Of a DNA stretch of 64,000 nt, positions 37,901 through 50,274 are shown one piece after another. Position 1 is the first letter of the stretch. Each line of letters opens with the position of its first letter. The notes beneath the pieces are model-generated. The model ran no database searches. It saw nothing but the letters and a program-made list of their open reading frames with translations, and had not been told where the DNA came from. This DNA comes from Viola odorata. Taxonomy: Eukaryota; Streptophyta; Magnoliopsida; Malpighiales; Violaceae. The stretch is from NCBI GenBank assembly GCA_963691705.1, contig OY829539.1, positions 436,501-500,500 on the forward strand, written 5' to 3'. The position numbers were made by a program, and so were the translations under genes.

Positions 37901-40900
37901 CGGTTCTGAATGTGTTACTTCCTTTGGTGACATGGTGCTTGGAGGATTATAAAGAATCAGCAGATCTGAAAACCATATTAATAACATGAGTATCTACTAA
38001 ACCAAAAAAGAAATTGCAGCATAGCAATGTGCCTTTTCATATTTAGTATCACCAATAAAAAACATTCCCATTCGCGTTGATGGTTAGGTAAGTGGAAAAA
38101 ATTGTTTAGTGTTTTTTTCCAGTGCAAAATGTTTTACCGTCAGAGAAACAGATAAAACAACAATGATGGAGTAATGCAGGGACCAGAATCATCCCTATAG
38201 ATAATCAAAAGAAGATTGATGCTTTCCCCTACCCAACGCTTGAACTATTATGGAAAACCTAGGATTTGAACTGTTAAATTTATACAAGGTAGGAAAGGCA
38301 ATAAACAAAAAAAACCAAGCAATATAGTTTTTACCAATCAATAGTTGAAAGAAACCGTTCCAATAATGCCGAACTAGTTGTGCATCTACTAAGGAATAGA
38401 AAGAACTGCAAAATTACTACTACATTAGAATACATTGCTTAAACTAGAACATGATGCATAAAGCAGCCTGTTTAATTTTTTTTGGAGAACTCGGTATAAT
38501 TTACTAATTTACTGCTTTGGTCTATATTATTTAACAAACCAAGGACAGATGTCTGACTATCAATGTTGCCCTAATAGCATTATTCTTCTGTAAAAAAACT
38601 ACACTACCTTCCTTATAATCGTCCTTCATAACAATGGGCTCAACTCCCAAGCACTTACTTGAAGAAACTTCATCCTGCACCAACCAAACGAACATAATGA
38701 AATACAGTAGATCTTAAAGGACAAAAAAGAGGTCTAGATATCAATGGCACACCTCAACAATGGAAGCTTTTCTATCCCTAAAAAAGGATATGGTTTGTAA
38801 TTGTTGCATCGAATCAATCAGCATATTTGTCTTGTATGAATGCATTACTTTATGCACTCTCGAGGGAAGTGCCTGGAAGCGAGGAAATGCGATAAGTGAC
38901 GGTTTCCAAGTATTTTCAGGCTGGAAATACTTGGCAATTAATGCAGTCTCAGGAATTGTCAGTGTTTCTTTGAAGAGAGGTGTCGGGATATCATTGTCAT
39001 CTTTAACTCTCCTTCCATGAGGAACATATTTTTCAATTGACAGCTCAACAAGTTGGACTTCTGGTTTCAAAATATGAGGAATCTGGAACAAACATACAAC
39101 AATTATATGTTAAGGACTTTAGAAACAAGAATTGCAATTAGGCAACTTTCTAACAGATCTCACCATCCTGGGGCTAGAATGGAAGTTGAAGCTATTAATC
39201 CCACCATTGTGCATGTGTTTCCTTATTGCCCTACTGTTTGCCTGCTTCCGCATATACCCCTTCAATTCAGACCCTTCACAAGCTAAAACTAGTAAAACAT
39301 GTCAAGGAATTATTTCAGCAAACACTAGAGAATTTCTGAGAAAATACTTAAGTCTCCATTCATCTCATCTACAACACAAAATAGATTACAAAAGGATATC
39401 AACTCTTCCGTCATGCTTCCTTCCAGTTCTGCCCATGCGCTGAATCATTCTCAATGGGGAGACATTAGCGTCAAAACATATTACAAGATCAACTTCCATG
39501 ATGTCTAGGCCTTCTTCACCAATTGATGTGGCAACAATAACATTGTATCCACCATTTCGAAATTTCTGTAATAAAATGAAGTAAGCAATTCAACAAGCAC
39601 AGAGAATAATTTATAGTGCCACAAAATCAAATACCTGCAAAACAGCCTGTTGAACTTTTTGTGACTGGCCTTTCAACACCTTTCCTACAAAGAGTATAGA
39701 TAATGGTTCCTTGTGAGAAGGAATGAACCTTTTCACATGAAAAAAAGAAGCTAAAAGACAGAAGTCCAAACCTGAACTTTGACCAATAAACTCTGTAGCT
39801 TTAACCAAATCACCAACACTTGTTAATGCATTCATTATATCCCTGAAGACCAGCATAGTTAACTGAAGGACATCCTTTAATCCAAGGACACCAAACGGTG
39901 AAACAATGACAAGTATCAACTCAAGGACTACAATTATGTGAAAAAGAAAGAAAATATCTTTCACCTTACACTTCCTCTAAAGTTGGAGAAAATTATAACC
40001 CTCGAGTTTTGTGGGTCCTTTCTTTCTGCAATGACATATTTTCATATCTGTCAGCAGACAATGACACTTTTAAGACTGATCAAATCTGATAAATTTTGTA
40101 TGGTTATTTCCAAACAGAACAACTCTCAAGAAAATAAATAACATACAAGTTTAAATATCAAATTATTTACCTCGAGGTATTTCAAGTTTAATACAGGTGA
40201 TGCGGAACAAGATTCCCAGTTTCAAGAGAAGGGGTATTTCAGTAACGTCTAGTAAGTTGGTGGGACTTCTTGGATTATGGTTTTTAATTTTAGAGTCTTT
40301 TAATAACAGTGTCTTTTATCTTAGAAGTGCTAATTTTAGTCCTCTTAGTATTAGCTTGATGTCAGTTTGAGTCTTATAAGCACGTTATACCATCAATAAA
40401 ACGAGACTTCAGCTACTCAACAAATCAACTTATTTCTGAGGTCATGTGATGCAATCAAACCCTTAGGAAATCACCTAAGAACCCTTGGTGTGATTGCTTA
40501 GTTTTTTTGTCCTTAGCCCTTCTTTATTTTGCTTTTGAAACCCATTCCAACTGAAAACAATGTTCCAGCATTAATTTCAGGCATAAAATAATTATAAATT
40601 TCTATTTAACCCCTACACTAATCCCACCTTTTTGATGAACCTGTTCCCAATTTTCCACCAATGATGGCTAAAATCACAAATTTTCAACCCTAAACATGTC
40701 CACTGGCCATAATCATTCTCATAACAAATCTATTTTTCTATGCAACCAATGAAATAATAATGTAAAGTAGAAGTATTAAACACAAAAACTGCAAACCAGA
40801 GCTGGCTTTCTTTTATGCACCGGAAAGAAGGCATGACACTCACTGAAATGGTCAACCAGCACATCCAACAATTTTGATAATTTGGGACTAGGCGCACCAT

Positions 40901-43900
40901 GGGACAAGCTTTGCTGCATGAGAAGCTTTACTTTCCTAATTTCTTCATTTTTACTCATCAATCTTGCAAATGGCCTGCAGCAATCAAGAACGAACTTGAA
41001 GAGTTTTACCACCATGCACATAACTAAAGTGCAAGACTGCAAGTTGTCATTAACAGTTAATAGTGCAAACCAGAAAAAAAAAACTACTTCTCAACTTAAG
41101 CATCAACTAGAGGAATTCAGTTGATCAGGTCAAACACCATGGCTATTGTCAATTTACTACACTACTCAGTTGACTAAGTTGACAGAGGGTATGGACTGCC
41201 ACTATAGATGAGACTATTAAGATAAACCTACTGTTCAGGAAATCTTTTTTGAAGCCCTGCTCTTCCACTAGTTATTGAGCCCATTAAGAAAAGAGTTGAA
41301 CCGCCCCTAAAATAGCAAGTTTCTATGCTTCACTAAAAAAACTAATAAAATGCTCTCCCGGTGTTTAAAAGGTATCTTTTAGCCCAGATCCCATACTTGG
41401 AGAAAACATACTTGGAGAAAACAGTAAATAATTTAATACTTAAAAGGAATAGTTTAGTTCAATGATGCTTCATGTGTAATATAATACTTTATAAATTGAA
41501 GTACTGAAGTGAAAACTGCATAAGGTACCCTTGTTTCAATTTTTCTTCCAGCATCTCATATGCCGGCCTTATTCCATGACTTGAAAGGAGCTTACGGATG
41601 TGGTAAAGTGTAATAAGACCTCCGAAATAGGCTTCAATTTCTCCATATCTGCTTTGGGGAAGCTCTGGTGGAGGTGCTTGGCGAAATTTATCCCGTGAAT
41701 TTAGCAAATCTGGAGGACTTAACTGCCATAGGTTGATGTGAAAGTAAAAAATTCCAGTAAATATTCTCCATTATTAAAGCATGAGCAACCCCAATGAAAC
41801 CATCTAATCTTTTTATTAGCTATAATCCCGGTAAATCAGTAAGTAAATAGCTATCGGAGATATTTCCCAGAAAAATTCAATGACTTTGAAGATATAGGTT
41901 CTAGTAAAACACCAATTAAAGAAATAAGAAAATACTCTATTAGCTCACTGGAGTTTTCTTTGCGAAGAAACAGAACTCATAATAAATGAAATCATACAGT
42001 CTGATAATCTCTATTCTGAAGAAGTCCAACCGCAGAAAGCCTTGTCACGTATGGGCGTATCACTTCAATAAGCCGATGATTGATATCAGTAGCATCTTTT
42101 CCCAGTGCAACCTATTTACGCATTGGAACATGAGAACATCATAGGAAAGACAGTTAATGAAACAACAAATTTCAGAAGAAACGTGTAAGTTCATACCTCA
42201 ATCAATTCAATCTTTCTGTTGTGAACGTATGGGCTTACATCAGGATCACTTTCATTCCGGTATTCTAGTGTTGATATATGCAAGTTATCAATGATATGCT
42301 GGATAGCTGGCTGCTTCGCTGAACAGTAGCATTAACTCAAGGATTTAAGATGAAATAGCGAAACGCTAAATTGAAGGCAGAGCAGATTGAGTGAACTTAC
42401 ACCCTGGCGTTGCTGTCAAAGCTAGTATTCTCAGTTGCACTGGTACACTCATCAACTACAAGTTAAGAGCATCGTTAGCATCACAATCTAGTAGATTTTC
42501 CCAACGAATAAACCACAAACTAGAAGGAAATTGACCAACAGACCTCACGAACTGCCACACAATAAGAATAATTTCCCATTGCTCGATGAGCCTCATCAAT
42601 CACCAAACAAACAAGGTGTCTTACCAAACATGTGCCTGCAAAAAGTCTCTATGAGAAAACAAGTGGTAAAAAACAAGAGAGTATTACTTATGGGAAACAG
42701 AGGATATACACCTCTAAATGTATCACGAAGTGCTCCTTTACGTTCACTCAATTTAGATGCATCACACGTTAAAACATAAAAATTTAATCTTTTGGTATTG
42801 CACAGCCTAAAATATTACCTGCTTGAATATCCTTCTCCAACACTTGTGGAGTAACAAAGAACACGCGTTTTGTTTTCCAAAAGGATGCCCTTTTCATAGG
42901 ACTTATTTGACCTGTCATATCAATTGTCCATTCCTGCAATCAGTTTATTAAGTTATTCTGATAAAGTAAAGTTCTCAATAAAACTAAAACTAAAGCAAAA
43001 TCCTCCATTGGTAAGGACAACGAGCAACTTACTTGTGGTATTCCCACAATATTGTGGCATGCTTCTATTTGCTGCATAACAAGCGGTCTAGAAGGAGCAG
43101 CAAATACTATTTTACCTGCCATGAAAAGACCACGCATGACCATACAATAATGGGAGATGGAGATAGCAAAACAAACACAATATTGGCAGAAACGAAACAG
43201 GCTCACAGAAAACTAAACTAAATCTTCTGCTCAAGACAAAGTAAACAGAAATTGAATACAAAAATGAAACATGTAATAGAACACAGTAGAATTTGAGTTC
43301 CATATCCAACCAGTCATCTATATGAAGCTACTAGCAATAGTATCACAATGGTGCCAGGAAAAAAAAAGAGCTAGTCTTTATTGCCCCTGGAATACAATTT
43401 GTTATTTGCAGTAGAACTCTTACTTGTACAATTATCAAAGAAATGATAAGATAAGCATTCCTTTCCACATCCCCAAGAAAAAGAAAAAGAAAAAGTAACT
43501 AAAGGGAAGGAAACGAGCTAAATGAAAAACCTCTTAGAGGGATGAAATCAACATATATACACAAAATAAAGAAATGTCTTATTATAAAGTGAGAAAGCAA
43601 GCAACATAAGTTGAAATAGAGTGGGAAGGATGTATACCCTCAGGAAACCATCTAAAGTAATTGTACATGACAACTGCGGCAATGAGTGTCTTGCCAAGGC
43701 CGGTAGGCAACGCCACCAACGTGTTGGAGAACAATGCGGTTTTAGTAATGGCAAACTGATAGTCACGCAGAGGGATATTAACTGCAATCCAACCAATTTA
43801 ATTAACTAATTAAGTAATTATTTATTTATCAGTTTATGTATTAAAGAGAAATGGAGTAGAATAAATAAAGAATTAGGGAGAAATGGTGACCTGGGTAAAT

Positions 43901-44355
43901 CCAAGTTTGAGCAGCGTCAACATCAATCTGAATGGAGCTCTGGATGTTGTGATTATCATCATCAAGAGGCGCAGGTTGAGCAAGCGTAATAGTACTCTGG
44001 TACGGCTGAGGCTGAGGTTTTGAAATAAATTTATCAAGCGTGGATTGCTTACAAGAAGAAGAACCAAGCTTTTTATAAACAGGAGGGGCAAAATGGGAAG
44101 AGAAGGAAGAAGCAGAAGGAGTGTTGGGTTTTTGACAGGCGACGTCGATTTCTCTAACAGCTGCTTCCCAATCAAAGCCCTAATTCAATTCAATTCAATT
44201 CAATTCAAAGAAAGAGAAACACGAGACTAATTGAGAACTGAGAATGCATAGCATAGCATACGTAAACATAAATGTAGTAGCAACAGGGAGAGGGAGGGGG
44301 AGGGGCTTACGTCATCGTCATCGTCGATGTCGATGATTTGGAGGGAGGTCCCCAT
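34970..44355 (-). CDS. FANCM: FANCM-type DNA helicase/translocase
   Basis: FANCM is a nuclear superfamily-2 DNA translocase that remodels replication and recombination intermediates; in plants it limits meiotic crossovers. Twenty-three coding exons were traced (high to low): 44311-44355, 43891-44179, 43638-43781, 43033-43115, 42819-42933, 42544-42635, 42401-42455, 42197-42318, 41998-42111, 41529-41722, 40844-40974, 39965-40025, 39772-39842, 39635-39684, 39400-39565, 39164-39291, 38753-39082, 38608-38674, 37330-37965, 36765-37220, 36529-36580, 36160-36309, 34970-35576. Phases join throughout to 1385 residues. Motifs: Walker A LPTGLGKT (136-143), DEAH (239-242), TATPG (270-274), and motif [10 protein letters not shown] (564-571). 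The acidic, Ser-rich C-terminal part contains EDSFIDD and [10 protein letters not shown], conserved in plant FANCM. As in other plant members, no ERCC4 nuclease domain is visible. The intron after exon 15 is U12-type. No disabling change was seen. Confidence 0.94.
39292..39399 (-). other. U12-type AT-AC intron of FANCM
   Basis: This 108-nt intron starts ATATCCTTTT, an exact match to the U12 5' splice consensus. It ends TTTTAC, with TTCCTTGAC (U12 branch consensus) placing the branch A ten nucleotides before the 3' end. Splicing here joins ...GRV and V-L-A-C-E-G in frame after motif VI. Using the nearby GT instead would break the frame. Confidence 0.88.
44181..44207. repeat. (AATTC/CAATT)n pentanucleotide repeat at FANCM intron 1 acceptor
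   Basis: Five CAATT units lie directly upstream (minus strand) of the AG of exon 2, so the microsatellite forms the sequence before the splice acceptor. Confidence 0.9.
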
Positions 44356-44483
44356 TTTTTAACTTATTTTACACTGGAAATGACGGGACGGAACGAGGAG
44401 AGGACGAGGAACAGAGGAAACCCCTAGGAGTAGGAGGAGGAATGCTATCGGCCACCGGCTAGCGCTCGCAAAGAGAGGGTTTG

Positions 44484-44499
44484 TTTTTGGCGGCAAAAA
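44484..44499. promoter_or_regulatory. E2F-like palindrome upstream of FANCM
   Basis: TTTTTGGCGGCAAAAA lies about 130 bp upstream of the FANCM ATG and resembles E2F sites (TTTSSCGC-type) found before replication and repair genes. It is a sequence match only. Confidence 0.35.
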
Positions 44500-44558
44500 G
44501 AGCGTCCAAATAAAAACATAAAAGTGTCTTGCTCGTTCTTTCGGTGTGGTGGCAAAAT

Positions 44559-45450
44559 TGTCACGGACCTACTTTTTCAAAGCTCGTGCCACAATCTAGG
44601 CCAGCTTTTTCCCTGTCCTTGATAGCAGTCTACGAGAACCTTCGTATAGCTTCATCTAATGTAGATCTCATGACAAGACTTAGCATCGACTCGGATCCAA
44701 ACTCTTAAAGCTTAGTCGGACCCAAGACTAACCCCCAAGTCATTCTCTACTTCTCGCGCACACGCCCGACTAAGGTGAGTCCTTGATACTCAGGGCCATC
44801 GCCTAAGTCGCTCGTATGCATCTCATAGTAAGGCTTCTCTTGTCCTCGGCCATCACTAGCACGCAGGACAAGCAAGACTTCCGCAATCCCCCCGAGACAC
44901 GCTCGCTCGGCCTCTCGCCCAAGCTCGCATGTAACTCTCAGCCACATTCCACATCTCGAGGCCACGCCTTCTCGTGCCTTTCGGCCATTTTTGTTCGCGC
45001 CTCTCAGCAACGCACGACCATGTCATAGGCCAAGCCGTCTCACCACGGCTTATGCTTGCCCTTCGCCTAAGGCAAGGCCTTTATCCGATACTCGAACCTT
45101 TAGATATTTCTTCTGTAGCAATAGTCGCAACCCTTCTCTTAGCCTCCGCCCTTTCTTGCATGCGCACTACTAGTTATCACACATACCTAACTAGAAGTGG
45201 CCATCATGGCAGTGCCCATTCCATAACACGGAATACTCACTCGCACACCTATGCCGCATTTGCATAGGAGACGCTCACTTAAGCAAGCATACTCTTGTAT
45301 CTTGCCCAGGGGTTGGTGGAGAGCTATCACACCCAAAAGACTTCCCTTCATATAACCGATAAGGGACAATCCGTTAACTCCATGCGCCTTCGGCACGTCT
45401 CAGGGCCTATGTTAAAGCTAAGCTTGAACACCAAGGCTTAGACCTTAACA
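44559..45450 (-). repeat. 3' LTR of the non-coding retrotransposon
   Basis: This is the left copy of the ~0.9-kb LTR, adjoining the polypurine tract at its right edge. It is closely similar to the right copy, with scattered substitutions and small gaps (an ~18-bp deletion near 44590 is one). Confidence 0.88.
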
Positions 45451-45952
45451 CTCTCCCCCACTTCATAATGTCGATGCCCTCATCGGCTAGATCTCCATTC
45501 TCTAGGCTCTCCCACACTTCAATACTCGTTATTCTTTTCACTCATTTCTTTTTATCTTCATTATCATTCTTTTCACTCTTCCACAACTCCTCAGATTGTG
45601 GTCTAGTCTCTCATTTTCTTTTGACAGTTCGTGTCTCACCCTCGCTTCTGAAGAAGTGCATTCTAGGGATGATTGATATTTCCTCAGTATCCGACCCCTC
45701 TGGTCGGTACTCTTAGAATCAGACGATCATACCACAATGTCACGTCTTCCAACCAATCTCTCTTATCTTTTATCTCTCCATCGCATGCTCACTCTTTTCA
45801 TGCGGGCAGTTTTCTCACTCTTTCTTTTCTCCATTCTCACTACGCTCACCAAAGCCTTCTTTAAAGGGTCATAACGTTGCGTAGCACTTTGTTCCCGTTC
45901 CAGGATCCAGTACTAGATCCGCTTGTCCAACTTTCTCATGGCACAAGAGTCT

Positions 45953-46070
45953 CTAGCACATAGACGTATCGTTCCTTCGAACCGACACCCTTGGCACATA
46001 GGCGTGTCGTTCCACCGATACGACACCCTTGGCACTTATGCGTGTCGTTTCTTCGGACCAACACTCTTTT
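45953..46070. repeat. ~37-bp tandem repeat (GACACCCTTGGCACATAGGC)
   Basis: About three units built on GACACCCTTGGCACATAGGC and GTGTCGTTCCTTCG, in the internal domain of the non-coding retrotransposon. Confidence 0.75.
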
Positions 46071-46114
46071 GCAAGGTATCACTTTGCCCTTCCAGGCCAG
46101 CGCTTCTACGCATT

Positions 46115-47821
46115 TGTTGCTACCCGAATTTTGACTTATGTCATAACTTTTATCATATTGTATTACTTGTCATGTTTAAAGGCCCATTTATGTCAAGTTT
46201 CAGTCGATTTCTTGATCATGGGTTATTTGTTTAATATTTCGCGTCATTTCATGTCTTTTTATTTTTTCATCTTTTCGACTGTCTTTTCGCGAACTTCTAT
46301 CGGTCCCGAGTAAGTTTCCTCAAACCGTAGATCAAGCGAGTTATTTCTTTATTTGATAATTACCTACTATTTTTCTCGTTCACGCCACCTCATTTGGTTT
46401 CGTTCAATTTTTGCCTTAAGGGCATTTATTTTGCGTCCGAACTTTTGGCATTTCCGAAAGAGAAAATAAATACGTCAAACCGAGTTTCGCATTTATTCAC
46501 TGTATGCTAGTTATCTTGTCTTATTTTCCTACACACCGTGTTCCCCTTGGTTCGGATTTTTTTCATTTTTGAGTAATTTTGCTCGTACCAAAATATCCTG
46601 TTCGTACCCAAAAATGGGATAAACTCCACATTAATGCAATTTAATTCGCCCTCACCCTCCAACTCGACGCCAACTCACTTGGATCATCACAACCTCCCAT
46701 CCGATCATCCTTGGCCACATACAAACCTAGCTAGCTCACTATTCCGGTCAAGACATCATCATTTTCTTATTTCTTCACCGCCGGTTTGCAACCACACAAG
46801 CAAATCGACTCCAATTTTTCTTCTCCTCTATAAATAGCACACTCCAAGCAAGGTATCAGAGGCACCTAATTTCACTCTCAATCTCCATTTCTTACAATAC
46901 CTTCTTATCATTTGCTCTCCTGGTGAGATCAAGTTCACGCAACGCAAGTATGCTTTCTATCCCTCTTTTATTTATTCAACTTTTTCCGCAAATATTATTC
47001 GAATACATGTTATTTAGAAATGTTAAAAACTCATATCATAATTGTATACATGATATTTAGAATTGTTAGAAAATAAAATCAACGCACATGTTTACATGTT
47101 TAAATCACTCGCTTTTATGCCATGAAATTAATTGTTATGTTTGCATTGATATATGAGCATGGTGGCTTCGATCCCACACAATTATTTGCATTCATTAAAT
47201 TGGTATTGTGCTAGTTTATCCATGATAGGATCATGTAGTAATTAATTAATCATGCATGGGCTCTCGCTTTAGTAAAAAAAACCAACAATTAATCAGTCCC
47301 GACCAGTCCCGACCAGAAATGATTAATCAGTCCCGATAGTCCCGATCGGAAATAACAAAAATACTAAAGCAGTGAATACCTCTGAGGGCCCATAAACAAT
47401 CGGAAAGTGGCCCAATTTTCGTAACAGGATTTCGGCTGACACCCTACGATCGTTTACCCTGTAAATGATTGAAAAATGGCCCAATTTCGTGCGCGGGATT
47501 GGTTGACATGCTACGATTATTTACTCATTTTCATGTTAAAAATATTTTCCAAACACCTTTTTACTGGTAACCTTTTAAGGATGTGACTCGGGTGCCTAAC
47601 ACCTTCCCGAGTCGATAATAACGACCTCGAACCTTTGTTCTTTGGTTTAGACCTTTGTGCCTTAGTTTTATTTTTATTTTTATGCCAAGATGATTAGGTT
47701 CCCTAAACCTAGATAAATAGGGTGGCAACTTCATTGCATTATGCGAAGCATCTATTTATGCTTAGCATCTGTCCCGAACCTCTTTCGCGTTAAAAAATGA
47801 AAAAAAGAGGGTGCGACAACA
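46115..47821 (+). mobile_element. Solo-LTR-like insertion nested in the non-coding retrotransposon
   Basis: A 1707-bp segment has LTR-type ends TGTTGCTACCC...GGTGCGACAACA, which include a 5-bp terminal inverted repeat (TGTTG/CAACA). A strong TATA box (CCTCTATAAATAGCACACTC, near 46828) lies near the middle, as expected for an LTR promoter. The sequence on either side belongs to the host element. No clear target duplication was found (GCATT against TTATA), so the borders are provisional. Confidence 0.6.
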
Positions 47822-47835
47822 TTATATCGTATCCT

Positions 47836-48015
47836 TCTGAGCCAAGCGCCTTTGCGCATTATAATTCTGCCCCATTGGGCCAAGCGCCACTGCGCATTGT
47901 AATTTCTCTTCCTGGCTTAAGTCTGTCTGAGCCAGTGAGTTTGCCCTATAGGGCCAAGCACCTCTGTGCATCATAATTTCCTTTCCTAGCCCAAGTCCGT
48001 CTAAGCTAGTGAGTC
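47836..48015. repeat. Degenerate tandem repeat (GGGCCAAGCGCC...GCGCATTATAATT)
   Basis: Units containing GAGCCAAGCGCCTTTGCGCA recur three times with changes, interspersed with two copies of CCTAGCCCAAGTCCGTCT-like sequence, in the internal domain of the retrotransposon. Confidence 0.6.
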
Positions 48016-48520
48016 TCGTATGTATAGGTAGTTTGTCACTTACCTATAACTATACCTCATAACGCTTCATGCGTATTCACTTCGCCTATTTGTGCTTATG
48101 CACTTAGCCTCTTTGTGCTAATGCACTTCAATCATCGATGTCCTCATACACTTCACGTGCATAAAGTCTTATTCACCTCATCCGTCTCAGGCTACGTTCA
48201 CGCGTTTCCCGCGCATACGTACTTATTCCATAAGCCACATGTTACTTGTGCTTGAGATCTCGTGTCTCATTTCCTCCCCCACTTCAATCATCGATGTCCT
48301 CATCGATCTATCTCCATGGGTTGACTCGCACATTCGTCAAGTATGCAATGTAAGGCTCAAGATAGTCTCTAAAAGAACGCTTCCCTTTTTCGACTTCTTG
48401 TCTGTCATTACTCGCTCAATTCCCACTGCCTGAATTAACCTTCCATATCACATGGTTATTATATTCAGACTCATTCTCGCATTATGTCTGATTTGATTTG
48501 TGCATTCTATTAACCATTCC

Positions 48521-48665
48521 ATGGACTAGAAACACTAGCTACCCATACTATGGTCTAAGGACTCTAGCTACCCAGAGTATGGATTAGAACTCTAGCTACC
48601 CATAACTATGGACTAGGGACTTTAGCTACCCAAAGTACGGACTAGGAACTCTAGCTACCCATCAT
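48521..48665. repeat. ~32-bp tandem repeat (GGACTAGGAACTCTAGCTACCC)
   Basis: Four to five units based on GGACTAGGAACTCTAGCTAC plus a variable end near CCCATACTAT. This is internal to the non-coding retrotransposon. Confidence 0.85.
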
Positions 48666-49364
48666 ATGCATTAATAGTCTCACTCCTCAATCTAAACAAT
48701 CGCTGATACTTTCGTATCCAAACTCGCCTTGTGGTTCTCATTGTAGGATCCCACCTTTTCCTCGAGGTTCTAGGATGGTCTACCGGCACGTTACCACATC
48801 TATTGTCTCATGCTTCCCACTCTTTGACATTCTAACACTATAAGTATGATTTCTTATCAAAAGGTTCTTCATGTTTATAACATAGAATTCGTTATGGTTG
48901 TCATCGCGAACATAGGTTGGTCTCCTCTTTATCTCAATAGAACTCGTGTTGGACCTCATTGCCTGATCACTATGTGATGCGTATAATACAAAAGCCAACA
49001 ACTGCTTTTCTCCGCATTACTCACCCTCATGCGTGGTTCCTCTAAACACCAGCCATCGCATTCTCATCTAGAGCACTTGGCCTCTAGGTTCTTACTCGTT
49101 GCTCTCATACCCACATCTCCCTCGTAATGTTAGGTCAACATTTTACAGCCATTCGCAAGTTCATAATTCCCGTTAACTCACATTCTAACATCTTGACATC
49201 ACAAGATATTTACCGAGCTTAGGCTCTTCGAACTTTAGCTCCTCGAGCTTTAGCTTCTTAAACCTTTCACTTTTCAAACCTTTGCTCCGCCTCGTTATAC
49301 TTATGCACTATATGTGTATAAGTCTTACTCGTCTCAATGACTGAACTTTAACTTCGCTACCAAC

Positions 49365-50268
49365 TGTCACGAACCTACTTTTTCAAAACCCGTGCGGCAC
49401 CTAGATTTCACAATCTAGGTCGACCTTTTTCCTGCCCTTGACAGTAGTCTACGAGAACCCTCGTATAGCTTCATCTCATGCAGATCTCATGACAAGACTT
49501 AGCACCGACTCGGATCTAAACTCTTAAGGCTTAGTCGGACACAATACTAACGCCCAAGCCATTCTCTACTTCTCGCGCACACGCCCGTTAAGGTGAGTCC
49601 TTGATACTCAGGGCCATCGTCTAAGTCGCTCGTATGCATCTCATAATAAGGCTTCTCTTGTCCTCAGCCATCACTCACACGCAGGACAAGCAAGACTTCC
49701 GCAATCCCCCCGAGACACACTCGCTCGGCCTCTGGCCCAAACTCGCGTGTAACTCTCAACCACATTCCACATCTCGAGGCCACGCCCTCTCGTGCCTCTC
49801 GGCCATGTTCCTTCGCGCCTCTCAGCAACGCATGACCATGTGATAGGCTGAGTCATCTCACCACGACCTATGCTTGCCTTTTGCCTAAGGCAAGGCCTTT
49901 ATCTGATACTCGGACCTTTAGATAGTTCTTCCGTAGCAACAGTCGCAACCCTTCTCTTAGCCTCCGCCCTTTCTTGCATGCGCACTACTAGTTCTCACAC
50001 ATACTTAACTAGAAGTGGCCATCATGGTAGCGCTCATTCCATAACATGGAATACTCACTCGCACACCTATGCTGCATTTGCATAGGAGACGCTCACTTAA
50101 GTAAGCATACTCTTGTATCTTGCCCAGGGGTTGGTGGAGAGCTATCACACCCAAAAGACTTCCCTTCATATAACCGATAAGGGACAATCCGTTAACTCCA
50201 TGCGCCTTCAGCGCGTCTCAGGGACTATGTTAAGACTAACCTTGAACACTAAGGATTAGACCTTAACA
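49365..50268 (-). repeat. 5' LTR of the non-coding retrotransposon
   Basis: This is the right copy of the LTR. On the minus strand it is followed by a primer-site-like TTGGTAGCGAAG at 49364 downward. Confidence 0.88.
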
Positions 50269-50274
50269 CAAAAT

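Larger units (their letters stand above)
44559..50268 (-). mobile_element. Non-coding LTR retrotransposon (LARD/TRIM-like), minus orientation
   Basis: Two similar direct repeats of about 0.9 kb bound this element (44559-45450 and 49365-50268). Their ends are TGTCACG...TTAACA, that is TGTTAA...GTGACA on the minus strand. The flanks carry identical 6-bp CAAAAT (44553-44558 and 50269-50274), a target duplication. A purine tract (AAGTGGGGGAGAG, minus strand) abuts the left LTR, and a primer-site-like TTGGTAGCGAAG abuts the right LTR, so transcription is leftward. The internal domain, excluding a 1.7-kb insertion, is about 2.2 kb and has no gag or pol similarity. It is therefore non-autonomous and would depend on another element's proteins. 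Confidence 0.85.

Noticed and set aside
39384..39389. GT donor (TTTT|GTAATC) for the FANCM exon after motif VI
   Set aside because: Joining it to either nearby AG acceptor shifts the frame or hits a stop. The AT-AC pair keeps the frame and matches U12 signals.
44747..46313. Open frames of 60-103 codons in the 45-50 kb region
   Set aside because: They lie in LTR and internal repeats, occur in both LTR copies, and show no gag or pol similarity.
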